The notes beneath the pieces are model-generated. The model searched no databases and was not told where the DNA came from. It saw only the letters and a list, made by a program, of their open reading frames with translations. 64,000 nucleotides of DNA from Acidobacteriaceae bacterium. Lineage in GTDB: Bacteria > Acidobacteriota > Terriglobia > Terriglobales > Acidobacteriaceae. This document shows, piece by piece, positions 34,672-43,524 of this stretch (position 1 is the first letter of the stretch; each line of letters begins with the position of its first letter). The position numbers and the translations under genes are program-made. Location of the stretch: NCBI GenBank assembly GCA_028283655.1, contig JAPWKE010000003.1:3527793-3591792 (forward strand), read 5' to 3'.

Positions 34672-35313
34672 CTACGTCGTCGGCCAGTCCTTGCGGGCAA
34701 TGTGGAACACATCGCGTGTCGTAGCATAGCCACCTGCGCCGTGCATACGTCCCACCAGCCGCAGCTTCGCCGGGTCGACGTACAACCGCTCCAGGTTCTC
34801 GAACGCCTCTGTCCACACGTGCGCGTAGACGACGTTTGCGAGTAGTAGTGTGCTCTTGCCACCAAAGTTCATCGTCTGCAGCAGCGTGCACTCCAGCGCC
34901 GCAGGGGAGTCCTGCAGCCGTGGCACATTCACCACCGTCGGGGCCGCAATCTTCAACCCCGCCGCAGCCACTTCATCCACACCTCGCGGAGCGTTGGAGG
35001 CGGTGAGGTTCATTTCCTCGGCCAACTCCTCCGGCACCATGTTCACCACGAACTCGCCCGTCGCTAAAATGTTCGCCAGCGTGTCCTTCTGGTCGCGGTC
35101 AGGAGCATTCGAGAAGCTCACCGCCACCAACGGCGGATCCGACGACACGATGTTGAAGAACGAGAACGGCGCAGCATTCAACACGCCCTGCTTATCGTGC
35201 GAGGTGATCCACGCTATCGGTCGCGGAAGGATGATCGACGCCAGCAGCTTATAGCTGTCGCCGCGCGTCATATTGGCAATATCGAAGTGAGAGAAGGTAT
35301 CTGCAGTAGGCAT
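34672..35313 (-). CDS. Flavin reductase-like FMN-binding protein
   Basis: 213-residue split-barrel FMN-binding protein: YKLLASIILPRPIAWITSHD, NAAPFSFFNIVSSDPPLVAV, SFSNAPDRDQKDTLANI and TGEFVVNMVPEELAEEM are the family landmarks, followed by LECTLLQTMNFGGKSTLLLA and a C-terminal region with GRMHGAGGYATTRDVF. Members reduce flavin with NAD(P)H or bind FMN in redox reactions. It stands alone, convergent with the small membrane protein. Confidence 0.9.
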   Translation of the reverse strand: MPTADTFSHFDIANMTRGDSYKLLASIILPRPIAWITSHDKQGVLNAAPFSFFNIVSSDPPLVAVSFSNAPDRDQKDTLANILATGEFVVNMVPEELAEEMNLTASNAPRGVDEVAAAGLKIAAPTVVNVPRLQDSPAALECTLLQTMNFGGKSTLLLANVVYAHVWTEAFENLERLYVDPAKLRLVGRMHGAGGYATTRDVFHIARKDWPTT

Positions 35314-35429
35314 CGTGAATAGCTCGACCCTCAGCCTAGCAGAGTACCGGAACGGGGTATTTCGTCACCCGACTGTTTGCTGCGAAGATAGCCATGGCCC
35401 CAAGCCAAACATTCGCTCGCGGAGACTCC

Positions 35430-36140
35430 ATGCCGAAGTTTCGTCCTGTCCTGACGGTTGTCCTTCTTGCCCTCTTCTCGTTTGCTGCCAGCCACGCCTT
35501 CGCGCAAACGCCCATCAGTATCTACGTCCAGGCAGGCACCGGCGGCTTTGCAGCTAACGGCGCGGGTGACTCCGCCACAGATATCGCTGCGAACCTGCAA
35601 AAGAAGCGCGGCTTCCAGATCGTGGACAGCCCGGCCAATGCAGACGTGATCCTGCGCGTCGACTCCCGCAACACCCGGCAGGAAGCGTACAGCATCACCA
35701 CAAACGCCAATGAGAGCAAAGACGGCAAGAGCGCCACAGCCACCACCACGCAGAACAAGAAGACCATCCTAGAAGTCCACGCCACCATCGTCGCCGGTGA
35801 CTTCCAGCTTCCTCTCCTCGGCGCCTCCACCTTCTCCTGGCGCTTGTCTGCGGGCGACATCACCTCGCAGCTAGAGCATTGGACCAAAGAGAACTACGCA
35901 AAGCTCGTCGAGAAGCGTATAGAGCGCGAAAAGAGCCGCCCCTCTCCAGCCGTCGCACAGGCTGCCCTCGCTGAGCCTGCCATGAACGCTGACATCGCCC
36001 CCGGCATGACCGAAGCCCAGGTACTCCGCACCCTCGGTCCCGCCGACAAAAAATTCAGCTTCGGCCCCAAGTCACTCTGGACCTACCGCGGCCTGCAGGT
36101 CATCTTCGAAAACGGCAAAGTTTCGGACGTAAAGTTCTAG
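35430..36140 (+). CDS. Secreted protein with BamE/SmpA-like C-terminal domain
   Basis: 236 residues from ATG 35430 (GGAG 5 nt upstream). Signal peptide MPKFRPVLTVVLLALFSFAA...AFA, probably cut after AFA near residue 26. The mature part has a first domain with ATDIAANLQKKRGFQIVDSP and ADVILRVDSRNT, and a C-terminal about 60 residues with PGMTEAQVLRTLGPADKK and LWTYRGLQVIFENGKVSDV, the pattern of SmpA/OmlA/BamE folds. It probably acts in the periplasm. There is no lipobox Cys. A terminator hairpin follows at 36162. Confidence 0.7.
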   Translation: MPKFRPVLTVVLLALFSFAASHAFAQTPISIYVQAGTGGFAANGAGDSATDIAANLQKKRGFQIVDSPANADVILRVDSRNTRQEAYSITTNANESKDGKSATATTTQNKKTILEVHATIVAGDFQLPLLGASTFSWRLSAGDITSQLEHWTKENYAKLVEKRIEREKSRPSPAVAQAALAEPAMNADIAPGMTEAQVLRTLGPADKKFSFGPKSLWTYRGLQVIFENGKVSDVKF

Positions 36141-36161
36141 AAGTTCTCAGTAGGAAGTAGG

Positions 36162-36196
36162 AATGGGAGCAGGAGCCACAGGCCTCTGCTCCCATT
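36162..36196 (+). terminator. Terminator after the BamE-like gene
   Basis: 11-bp perfect outer stem (36162-36172 and 36186-36196), with more pairing inside, followed by CTTTGTTCTTT. It lies 21 nt after the stop codon. Confidence 0.75.
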
Positions 36197-36230
36197 CTTT
36201 GTTCTTTACTCCGCACACCTTGTTGCTTTG

Positions 36231-36440
36231 TCATCCCGAGCGAAGCCGAGGGACCCGCTTGTCGCTCACTGCGCCCCTGACCTCAAGCTCAGCCTCATCC
36301 TTTGCGGACTTCGCTCTTAAACTTTGCGCACGTTGCGTTAAGGCCTTCTCTCCCTCCACCACGTCAGGCACGCTTGCCCTTGAAAGGGATGTTTGCCTTT
36401 CAGAGCAGAGGCGGGCTTCAACCCCGGCCCCCCGCCAAAC
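36231..36440. repeat. Composite dispersed intergenic repeat
   Basis: Begins TCATCCCGAGCGAAGCCGAG and GACCCGCTTGTCGC, the module also at 48703 and, inverted, at 63975. It continues with TTTGCGCACGTTGCGTTAAG and GCAGAGGCGGGCTTCAACCC, phrases shared with 7741, 25945 and 27640. No gene is present; translations of this stretch are artefacts. Confidence 0.75.
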
Positions 36441-36441
36441 A

Positions 36442-37092
36442 TCAAGGCACAAACATCTTGTAGAGCATCACGACCACCAGCGTACCCACCGCTGCCAGAA
36501 TCAACCCGCTCATCCGCCGCTTGTACACAAACCAGATCAGCACCAGTCCGGTCAGCGACACCAGCACCAGCAGCACGGCGGACACATCGATCACCGCAGC
36601 CCATACCTTGCCCGCATCGCGGCCCTTGTGCAGATCATTCATCACCGCGACGAAGCCCGACTTCACCACCGTCAGGTCGTACTTCCCTGTCTCGCGATCC
36701 ACAAACGCATCGGCCGTATAGCCTGGCGCTTTGAACGACACCGACACCTGCGAGTCGTCCACGCGGAAGTCCGAAACCGCTCCCGTCACATGGTCATGCG
36801 CGCGCAGATACTCCACGATGCCCAGTTTGTCGGCACCATCCGCATCGTTGGTATGCAGCATCTTCGCTGCGATCGCACCATGCGCTTCAATCGTCCGCGA
36901 CTGCTTCGCAAACCAGTCAGGATGGTTCAGCGTGAGCCCTGTCGCGGAGAAAAACAGCACCACGGCGAAGCTCACCATGCTTAGGTAGATGTGCAGCCAA
37001 CGCGCGGAAACCGCCGTTGCCTTGCGCACTCGTACGCGCATCGGCACCGGCGGTTTCGTGTTGGGTTTTGGGCTAGTGTTTGCGGTAGTCAA
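36442..37092 (-). CDS. PepSY-associated membrane protein
   Basis: 216 residues of the PepSY_TM type. N-terminal segment at about 33-53 (LHIYLSMVSFAVVLFFSATG), then TLNHPDWF, a soluble PepSY-like portion (DFRVDDSQVSVSFKAPGYTA, DRETGKYDLTVV), and two C-terminal spans (VSAVLLVLVSLTGLVLIWFV, LILAAVGTLVVVMLYKMF). The His residues at the ends of the first span resemble haem ligands of related iron-reductase membrane proteins. Its start overlaps the end of the ApbE fusion gene by 20 nt; the three-gene set suggests a membrane electron-transfer unit. Confidence 0.8.
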   Translation of the reverse strand: MTTANTSPKPNTKPPVPMRVRVRKATAVSARWLHIYLSMVSFAVVLFFSATGLTLNHPDWFAKQSRTIEAHGAIAAKMLHTNDADGADKLGIVEYLRAHDHVTGAVSDFRVDDSQVSVSFKAPGYTADAFVDRETGKYDLTVVKSGFVAVMNDLHKGRDAGKVWAAVIDVSAVLLVLVSLTGLVLIWFVYKRRMSGLILAAVGTLVVVMLYKMFVP

Positions 37093-38623
37093 GCGTTACC
37101 GCTCCCAGTTCCTTGCCGCCTGCAATCGACATCTGCGCGGTCTTGCCGTTGAACTCAATCTCACGACGCTGAATCTCGTAGCCGCCATGCTCGCGCGAAA
37201 CCTCCACGCAGATCGTGTACTTGCCAGCCTTCACCAGCTTGCCTTCGTTGTCCTTGCCATCCCACTTCAGCGAGTACTTGCCAGCAGGCCGCGTCGCCGA
37301 CGAAATTGTCTTCGACACATCCGTACCCTCTGCCAGGTTGCGGATTTGATCATCGCGATACCACTGCTTCAGATCAGGAATCCAGCGCGGATTCTGCACC
37401 CACAACGCAATCGTGCGCAAAGGGAAGTGGTCCGCATCTTCCACCCACACCGCAACATACGGGCGGCGGTAGCGAGCATCTTCAATGCGCGGCAGCTCCA
37501 GGTTGATCGTCAGCTCAAACGAGGGATTCCACGCACCAGCCACAGCGGCTTTCGCGGGAGCATACGGCGCGCTGTAAGCCACCGGCTTCACTGCCGCCTG
37601 CTCATACGCTGCCCATCCTGCGCTACGCACCTGCGAACCATCGGCCATCACCAGCATGTACGCCGCATCGCCGCTCTTCGCCGCCAACGTCGCGCTCTCT
37701 TCCGGCGACAAGACCGACATCGCCGTCGCCAGCGCACCAGCCGTCTCCGCATCGCGAGCGATCACCGTCGAGCTCAACACATGCCCCGTCGGCATCGCCG
37801 TCCGCGGGTCCAGAATGTGTGACATCTCCGCAGCCACCTCGCGGCGGTACGATCCGCTCGTCGCCACGGCACGATCCTGCACGTTTACTTCTGCCAGGGC
37901 CGAATCGTTCTCCGCATCGGCTGCCGGATTGGCAATCGCCACCCGCTCGCTCATCGCGCCGCGTACAACAACATCACCACCCACGTTCAACACCACGCCA
38001 TGCGCACCCGCAGCCATCGCTGCATCGGCTGCCTTGGTCGTGATCGCTGACTTTGCAAACGTCGCAAACGCCAGCGGAACATCGCTCAAACGCGTCGCCG
38101 TGCCGTTCGCTGCATCCAGAGTCCAGTGCGGCTGCTGCATCGCTTCTACGGTGGTGCGAATCTCTGCAGCCGTCGGTTTGCGGCCTTCTGCTGCCGTGCG
38201 CTTCCAGAGCTGCGCCGCAGCTTCTGCTGAAGCATCCAGAGCGCCGTTGCTCTTCTCGCGCCACGCATCGAAGCTCGCCAGCATCGCAAACAGCTCCGGC
38301 GAAACCTTCACCGGCTCAAACCGCGTCCGCTCCCACTGCGACAGCTCGCTGTCCTTGCGCCACGAGCTCAACCGCGCTTCTTCGCCATCGAACACCTGCA
38401 GCGCCGCTGCTTCCGCGCGCTGCGCTTCGGCGTAGTTCGTCGCACGCACACGCACATCCAACGAAGTCCCCAGCACGTTCTCGTGCGCAAAGCTCCACGA
38501 GCTTGCATGAGCATCCGCTGCTGTATTCGCCGCGGCCTGCGCAAACGCCGGAGTATGTACCGCCACCATCGCCAGCGGAAGCATCAACGCCGCCGCTCCC
38601 TTACGCTTCATCGTCCAGGCCAT
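37073..38623 (-). CDS. ApbE-like FAD:protein FMN transferase fused to DUF2271
   Basis: 516 residues. A signal peptide (MKRKGAAALMLPLAMVAVHT...AFA) leads to an ApbE-type domain (about 45-345): NVLGTSLDVRVRA, VVLNVGGDVVVRG, RAVATSGSYRRE, HILDPRTAMPTG. A DUF2271 domain follows (about 365-510): FELTINLELP, RPYVAVWVEDADHFPLRTI, WYRDDQIRNLAEGTDVSKT and YTICVEVSREHGGYE. ApbE attaches FMN to Thr of target proteins. Its start overlaps the EF-hand gene stop by 1 nt, and the PepSY gene follows. The ApbE plus DUF2271 plus PepSY grouping is known; here the first two are fused. Confidence 0.85.
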   Translation of the reverse strand: MAWTMKRKGAAALMLPLAMVAVHTPAFAQAAANTAADAHASSWSFAHENVLGTSLDVRVRATNYAEAQRAEAAALQVFDGEEARLSSWRKDSELSQWERTRFEPVKVSPELFAMLASFDAWREKSNGALDASAEAAAQLWKRTAAEGRKPTAAEIRTTVEAMQQPHWTLDAANGTATRLSDVPLAFATFAKSAITTKAADAAMAAGAHGVVLNVGGDVVVRGAMSERVAIANPAADAENDSALAEVNVQDRAVATSGSYRREVAAEMSHILDPRTAMPTGHVLSSTVIARDAETAGALATAMSVLSPEESATLAAKSGDAAYMLVMADGSQVRSAGWAAYEQAAVKPVAYSAPYAPAKAAVAGAWNPSFELTINLELPRIEDARYRRPYVAVWVEDADHFPLRTIALWVQNPRWIPDLKQWYRDDQIRNLAEGTDVSKTISSATRPAGKYSLKWDGKDNEGKLVKAGKYTICVEVSREHGGYEIQRREIEFNGKTAQMSIAGGKELGAVTLDYRKH

Positions 38624-39486
38624 TAGTGCTTCTCCTCGCCACCGTCTTTGTGCTGCCCACCTTCACCACCACCCGGCCGGCCAAAGCCGCCCGCAGGCAT
38701 CGATGCGAAGTACACCTTCAGCTCTTCCAGATCGGCAAAGCCATCGCTGTTCGTGTCGATCTTCTCAAACTGCGCCTGCATCCGCTCCGGCATCTCTGCC
38801 TTACTCAGCTTGCCATCCTGGTTCGTGTCCCACTCTTCCAGCATGTGCTTGGCACGCTCTTCGGAGGTCATCTGCCGCGGCTTCATCTCGTCGGGAGTGA
38901 TCTCGCCATCGCCGTTCTTGTCCAGTGCCAGCAACGCCTTCGGCGCGGCAGCAATCTCGTCGGCTTCGATTACGCCATCGTGATTCGCATCCAGCGTGTT
39001 CAGCAGCGGGTCCATGCGGAACATGCCCTCCGCCTTGCCTGGCTCAGACTGGCGTCCGGTCGGCATACCCTGCTTGCGGGCCATCGCGCGAATCTCATCC
39101 GGCGTCAGCTTGCCGTCCTTGTTCGTGTCCGCGCGCTCAAACAGGCTCTGCATACGCGCCGGCAGCTCATCCGGAGTCAACACACCGTCGCCGTTCTTAT
39201 CGAACGCCATCAACTGCTTCACCAGGTCCTCGGCAGACGCCCCGGCGTTCTCCGGGCGAGAGCTCAACTCATCGCTCGTAATCTGTCCATCGCCGTTCGT
39301 ATCCAGCGTCAGCAGGCTCTTGCTCGAAGCCGCAATCTCAGTGGCAGAAAGCTTGCCGTCACCATCGGTATCCATGGCCTTCAGCACCAGTCGCGGCCGA
39401 TTCCCCGGGCCTTGTGCCGCCGCAAACTGCGCCGCTCCCATAACGGCCATCGCCGCCAGCAAACCTACTGTTCCCGCACGCTTCAC
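38623..39486 (-). CDS. Secreted EF-hand protein with eight Ca2+ loops
   Basis: 287 residues with a signal peptide (MKRAGTVGLLAAMAVMGAAQ...AAA). I count eight EF-hand loops of the DxNxDGxI/LxxxE type: DTDGDGKLSATE, DTNGDGQITSDE, DKNGDGVLTPDE, DTNKDGKLTPDE, DANHDGVIEADE, DKNGDGEITPDE, DTNQDGKLSKAE and DTNSDGFADLEE. The last loop keeps its Asp/Glu ligands but is less regular. The Gly-rich tail ends EEKH. It is the first gene of the ApbE/PepSY operon and is probably a periplasmic calcium-binding partner. Confidence 0.85.
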   Translation of the reverse strand: MKRAGTVGLLAAMAVMGAAQFAAAQGPGNRPRLVLKAMDTDGDGKLSATEIAASSKSLLTLDTNGDGQITSDELSSRPENAGASAEDLVKQLMAFDKNGDGVLTPDELPARMQSLFERADTNKDGKLTPDEIRAMARKQGMPTGRQSEPGKAEGMFRMDPLLNTLDANHDGVIEADEIAAAPKALLALDKNGDGEITPDEMKPRQMTSEERAKHMLEEWDTNQDGKLSKAEMPERMQAQFEKIDTNSDGFADLEELKVYFASMPAGGFGRPGGGEGGQHKDGGEEKH

Positions 39487-39588
39487 TTCGTTCTCCTGCC
39501 CCGACTTTCATATCGGACTACTTTTGTCCTAGTTATATCTTCAATCAGGCATTCAGGGCAACGCTTTTGTTCGCATAAGATCATCGGC

Positions 39589-40209
39589 ATGGCTGCCCGT
39601 ATGGAAAAAATCGACGCCTACATCGCCAAAGCCCAGCCCTTCGCGCAACCCATCCTCACCTACCTCCGCGAAGCCGTTCACAAAGCTGTGCCTGACGTCG
39701 AAGAAGCCATCAAGTGGTCCATGCCCTTCTTCGTCTACAAGGGCATCATCCTCGCGAACATGGCTGGCTTCAAACACCACGTCAACTTCGGCCTCTGGGA
39801 CGGCATGGCTCCCACCGCTCCCGGCGCCGACGGCTCCATCCGCAGCTTTGACAAGCTCACCAGCCTCAAAGACCTGCCCTCAGCCCGCGATCTCAAGCAG
39901 ACGCTCGTTAGCGCCGCGCATCGCATCGACACCGGCGAGCGCACAAAGAGCATCGTTCGCCACGAAAAGGCTGGCACCAGACGCCCCGAGGTCGAGCTCC
40001 CTGCCGCTCTCTCCGCAGCGCTCAAGAAGAACAAGGAAGCTGCGGTCAACTTCAAAGCCTTCAGCCCATCCTGCCGCCGCGAGTACTGCGAGTGGATCAC
40101 CGATGCCAAGCGCGAGGAGACCCGCGACAAGCGCCTCCAGCAGGCAATCGAGTGGATCGCCGAAGGCAAACACCGTAACTGGAAGTACGAGACCGCGGGG
40201 AAGAAGTAA
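39589..40209 (+). CDS. YdeI/DUF1801-like protein
   Basis: 206 residues. The first about 110 residues are DUF1801-like (PILTYLREAVHKAVPDVEEA, IKWSMPFFVYKGIILANM, HVNFGLWDG), a YjbR/YdhG-type fold. The rest is YdeI-type (RRPEVELPAALSAALKKNKE, AAVNFKAFSPSCRREYCEWI, DAKREETRDKRLQQAIEWIA). YdeI-like proteins have been linked to resistance to bacteriocins and peptides, but the biochemical role is unclear. ATG 39589 is in the same frame as a shorter Met at 39601. mutY follows after 13 nt. Confidence 0.85.
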   Translation: MAARMEKIDAYIAKAQPFAQPILTYLREAVHKAVPDVEEAIKWSMPFFVYKGIILANMAGFKHHVNFGLWDGMAPTAPGADGSIRSFDKLTSLKDLPSARDLKQTLVSAAHRIDTGERTKSIVRHEKAGTRRPEVELPAALSAALKKNKEAAVNFKAFSPSCRREYCEWITDAKREETRDKRLQQAIEWIAEGKHRNWKYETAGKK

Positions 40210-40222
40210 GCTCGTAAGGAGC

Positions 40223-41461
40223 ATGACTCGGCTTCGCCGCACACCTGACGCGTCTCTCCCGGACTCCTCCGCAGACAACGCTCCCCTCGTGCCGTTTGAT
40301 CCGGCTGCCTTCTCGCGCCGTCTTTTCCTCTGGTATCGCGACAACGCGCGCGTCCTACCCTGGCGCAACATCGATAGTCCCTATGGAACGTGGCTCTCCG
40401 AGATCATGCTCCAGCAGACCCGCGTCGCCACCGTCATCGAGCGTTACGGCGAGTTCCTGGAGCGTTTCCCCACCATCGCCGCCCTCGCTGAAGCGCAGGA
40501 GCCCGAGGTTCTTGCCCTCTGGAGCGGCCTCGGCTACTACCGTCGCGCCCGCATGCTGCATCGCGGAGCCCAGTTCGTCATGCGCGAGTTCAACGGCAAG
40601 CTCCCCCGCGACTCCCGCACCCTGCGCTCACTTCCCGGCGTCGGCGACTACACCGCCGCAGCCATCGCCAGCATCGCCTTCCGCGAACAGATCGCCGTCG
40701 TCGACGGCAACGTCGAGCGTGTCCTCTTCCGCATCCTCGGCCAGCCGGAGGACCGCTCCAGCGCCGCCCGCACCCGCCTCTCCCGTATCGCGCAATCGCT
40801 CGTCCCGCCGCCGCTCACGCCCCGCGCCCGTGCGAATCCTCCTGGTGACCACAACCAGGCCATGATGGAGCTTGGAGCCACCGTCTGCACGCCCCGCGCC
40901 CCGCTCTGCCTGCACTGCCCCGTCGTCGACTTCTGCATCACTCGCGGCGAGCACCACACCGTGCCGCGCGACAAGCAGCGGAGCCGCACCGTCGCCCATC
41001 TGCTCGCTCTGCGCAAGCGCGGCACAGGCACCGAGGTCCTCCTGGAACGCCGTCCTGACACCGCCAGCCTCATGCCCGGTATGACCGAGCTGCCTCCGCT
41101 CCCGCTCGAAGCCGTCGCCGACCGCGAACCCGTCCTCCGCCTCCGCCACGCCATCACGAACACCAACTACTACGTCGAGCTTTACGCCGAGTCTGCTCCC
41201 GGCGTCCCGCCCTACCTTGACCCCGATAACCCTGCGATTCTCGAAGAAGGTCTCGTCGTCGCGGACCCGGAAGACACCCCGCACGACACGTATCTGCAGC
41301 AATCCATCCCTGCCAGCGAGGCCAACCTGTTCTGGGTCGCCACCTCCACGCTTCCTATGCAGCCGCTCACGGGCCTGGCCCGCAAGGCCCTGCAGCGCAT
41401 GGGCGTGATGCGCATCCCCCGCCCCAAAATCGCCCACCGCACCCCCACGCCTTTGGCGTAG
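40223..41461 (+). CDS. mutY: A/G-specific adenine DNA glycosylase
   Basis: 412-residue MutY that removes adenine mispaired with 8-oxoguanine. Catalytic Glu60 is in LSEIMLQQTRVAT, the helix-hairpin-helix is LRSLPGVGDYTAAAI, and catalytic Asp161 is in VVDGNVERV. The [4Fe-4S] ligands are Cys222, Cys229, Cys232 and Cys238 (C-x6-C-x2-C-x5-C). The C-terminal NUDIX-like domain for 8-oxoG recognition follows. AAGGA precedes ATG by 2-5 nt. It lies 13 nt after the YdeI-like gene. Confidence 0.95.
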   Translation: MTRLRRTPDASLPDSSADNAPLVPFDPAAFSRRLFLWYRDNARVLPWRNIDSPYGTWLSEIMLQQTRVATVIERYGEFLERFPTIAALAEAQEPEVLALWSGLGYYRRARMLHRGAQFVMREFNGKLPRDSRTLRSLPGVGDYTAAAIASIAFREQIAVVDGNVERVLFRILGQPEDRSSAARTRLSRIAQSLVPPPLTPRARANPPGDHNQAMMELGATVCTPRAPLCLHCPVVDFCITRGEHHTVPRDKQRSRTVAHLLALRKRGTGTEVLLERRPDTASLMPGMTELPPLPLEAVADREPVLRLRHAITNTNYYVELYAESAPGVPPYLDPDNPAILEEGLVVADPEDTPHDTYLQQSIPASEANLFWVATSTLPMQPLTGLARKALQRMGVMRIPRPKIAHRTPTPLA

Positions 41462-41549
41462 AGCCAGGCGTCTCACCACCCGCCGCTGTTTTGTCTGCCC
41501 ACTCCCTACTCCCTACCCCCTGCTCCTCCCGCCCTATACTTTCCACAAG

Positions 41550-43217
41550 ATGAAAATTCTCCGCTCTCTTGCCGCTTCCGTCGCGCTCGTGTCTTCTGCG
41601 CTCGCCTTTGCGCAAACCCCCATCGCCCGCGCTGAGAAAACCATCTCCCCCGACCGCATCCGCGAGTACGACAAGTTCCTCGCCAGCGATCTTCTGGAAG
41701 GCCGTTACCCCGGCCTCCGCGGCGGACAGCTTGCAGCCGAGTACATCGCCTCGCAGTTCGCCCTCTACGGCCTCAAGCCCGCCGGCGACAACGGCACCTA
41801 CATGCAGCAGGTCAACTTCGTCGGCATGAAGGCCGTTCCCTCGGCCACGCACTTCACCTTCGAGCCCGCCAAGGGCGCGGCGCTCCCCCTCACCTTCGGT
41901 AAGGACTTCGTCGTCTCCAACGAAACCCTCACGCCCTCCGTCTCCTTCGACGCCCCCATCGTCTTCGTCGGTTTCGGGGCCACCGCGCCCGAGTACAACT
42001 GGGACGACTACGCAGGCGTCGACGTGAAGGGCAAAATCATCCTCTGCATCGTCGGCGACCCACCCTCCACCAATCCCAAGTTCTTCGGTGGCGACGCGCT
42101 CACCTACTACGGCCGCTGGACTTACAAGTTCGAGCAGGCCGCGCGCAAAGGCGCCATCGGTGCGCTCATCATCCACCGCACCGACTACGCCAGCTACGGC
42201 TGGGATGTCGTCCGCAACTCCAACGCCGGGGAAAAGACCTACCTCCGCGACGACGCCAACCCACGCCTGAAGGCCGCCAGCTGGATCCAGCTTGAAGTCG
42301 CCCGCAAGCTCTTCGCCATGAGCGGTCTCAACCTCGACGAGCAGATGGCCGCCGCCTCCAAACCCGGCTTCAAGGCTTTCGAACTCCCCGTCCACCTGAA
42401 GGCCACGGTCGAAAGCACCGTCCGCCGCTTCCAGAGCCCCAACATCGTCGGCATCCTGCCCGGTGCAAACGTCGCCGCGCACAAGCCCGATCAGGCCGTC
42501 CTCTACACCGCGCACTACGACCACCTCGGCATCCACCCCGACCAGCCCGGCGACAACATCTACAACGGAGCCGCAGACAACGGCACCGGCGTAGCCATGC
42601 TGCTTGAGTCTGCGTACGCGTGGTCTCAGTTTGCGAAACAGCCCGGCGTCACGCTGCCTCACTCCGTCATCTTCTCGTCGGTCACCGCAGAGGAGCAGGG
42701 CCTGCTCGGCTCCGAGTACCTCGGCCAGCACCCGCCCATCCCCGCCGACCAGATCGCCCTCGACATCAACTACGACATGCTCCTGCCCATTGGTATGCAG
42801 AAGGAGATCAACGTCAACGGCGCGCAGCGCACCACCTTCTTCCCGCAGGTGGAGGCCACAGCCAAGCGCTTCGGCCTCGCCATCGTGCCAGACCCGCGCC
42901 CGTCCGCTGGCAGCTACTACCGCTCCGACCACTTCTCGCTCTCGCGCGTCGGCATCCCCGCCTTCTCGGTCGACTCCGGCACTCTCTACGAAGGCCACGA
43001 CCGTGCCTGGGGCATCGCGCAGGAGAAGGACTACAACGACAACCGTTACCACAACTTCTCTGACAACTTCGACCCCACCTGGGACTTCCGCGGCGACGCC
43101 AACCTGGCCCGCTTCGGCATGGACCTCGGCTGGCAGGTCATCCACGCCCCGCACTCGGTCGAATGGAAGCACGGCGACGAGTTCGAACCCGCCCGCCTCG
43201 CCAGCCAGAAGAAGTAA
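41550..43217 (+). CDS. Secreted M28 family aminopeptidase with PA domain
   Basis: 555 residues with a Sec signal (MKILRSLAASVALVSSALAF, cut near AFA). A PA-like insertion spans about 135-270. The peptidase signature is YTAHYDHLGI (Zn ligand His, Asp), NGAADNGTGVAMLLE (bridging Asp), VTAEEQGLLGSEYL (catalytic Glu, Zn Glu), INYDML and SDHFSLSRVGIPAFSV (last His). It is a periplasmic or secreted zinc aminopeptidase. TATACT at 41535-41540 ends 9 nt before the ATG and there is no Shine-Dalgarno, suggesting a nearly leaderless message. Confidence 0.93.
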   Translation: MKILRSLAASVALVSSALAFAQTPIARAEKTISPDRIREYDKFLASDLLEGRYPGLRGGQLAAEYIASQFALYGLKPAGDNGTYMQQVNFVGMKAVPSATHFTFEPAKGAALPLTFGKDFVVSNETLTPSVSFDAPIVFVGFGATAPEYNWDDYAGVDVKGKIILCIVGDPPSTNPKFFGGDALTYYGRWTYKFEQAARKGAIGALIIHRTDYASYGWDVVRNSNAGEKTYLRDDANPRLKAASWIQLEVARKLFAMSGLNLDEQMAAASKPGFKAFELPVHLKATVESTVRRFQSPNIVGILPGANVAAHKPDQAVLYTAHYDHLGIHPDQPGDNIYNGAADNGTGVAMLLESAYAWSQFAKQPGVTLPHSVIFSSVTAEEQGLLGSEYLGQHPPIPADQIALDINYDMLLPIGMQKEINVNGAQRTTFFPQVEATAKRFGLAIVPDPRPSAGSYYRSDHFSLSRVGIPAFSVDSGTLYEGHDRAWGIAQEKDYNDNRYHNFSDNFDPTWDFRGDANLARFGMDLGWQVIHAPHSVEWKHGDEFEPARLASQKK

Positions 43218-43257
43218 CCCTCAGCGAAAACAGAACAAACAACAGACAAGAAACAGC

Positions 43258-43284
43258 GGGGCGTGGAGATCATCTCCACGCCCC
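43258..43284 (+). terminator. Terminator after the M28 peptidase gene
   Basis: Palindrome GGGGCGTGGAGAT-C-ATCTCCACGCCCC: 13-bp arms (43258-43270, 43272-43284) around one base. A short pyrimidine stretch (CTGTCTTACC) follows. Confidence 0.7.
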
Positions 43285-43320
43285 CTGTCTTACCTTTGCC
43301 TTACGCACGCCCCACGCCCG

Positions 43321-43484
43321 CCTCCTGCTGTCTCTGCATTCTCTCCGTGCCCTTCTCCGCGCCCTCTGCGTTCCCGCCTTTGAAGTACTTCGCCTTCAGA
43401 CCAACCGCAATAGCCCAAACAAAAAGGAGGGCATCAGCCCTCCCTCCGTGCCCTTCTGTGCTTCTCCGAGTCCTCCGTGTTCGC
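43321..43484. repeat. Intergenic repeat, copy A (matches inverted copy at 63805)
   Basis: About 160 nt containing CTGCATTCTCTCCGTGCCCT, GCGTTCCCGCCTTTGAAGTA, ATAGCCCAAACAAAAAGGAG and CTTCTCCGAGTCCTCCGTG. The reverse complement of 63805-63966 matches almost base for base, with a small internal hairpin GGAGGGCATCAGCCCTCC in both. It carries no gene. A smaller related piece lies at 48770-48815. Confidence 0.9.
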
Positions 43485-43524
43485 TGTTCCCGACCACATC
43501 TACGCCCTAAACCCAACCCCTGCT

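Noticed and set aside
36163..36984. Plus-strand protein beginning with a HPERSRGTRLSL-like phrase
   Set aside because: Translation of the dispersed repeat TCATCCCGAGCGAAGCC and of antisense PepSY sequence; a known kind of false gene.
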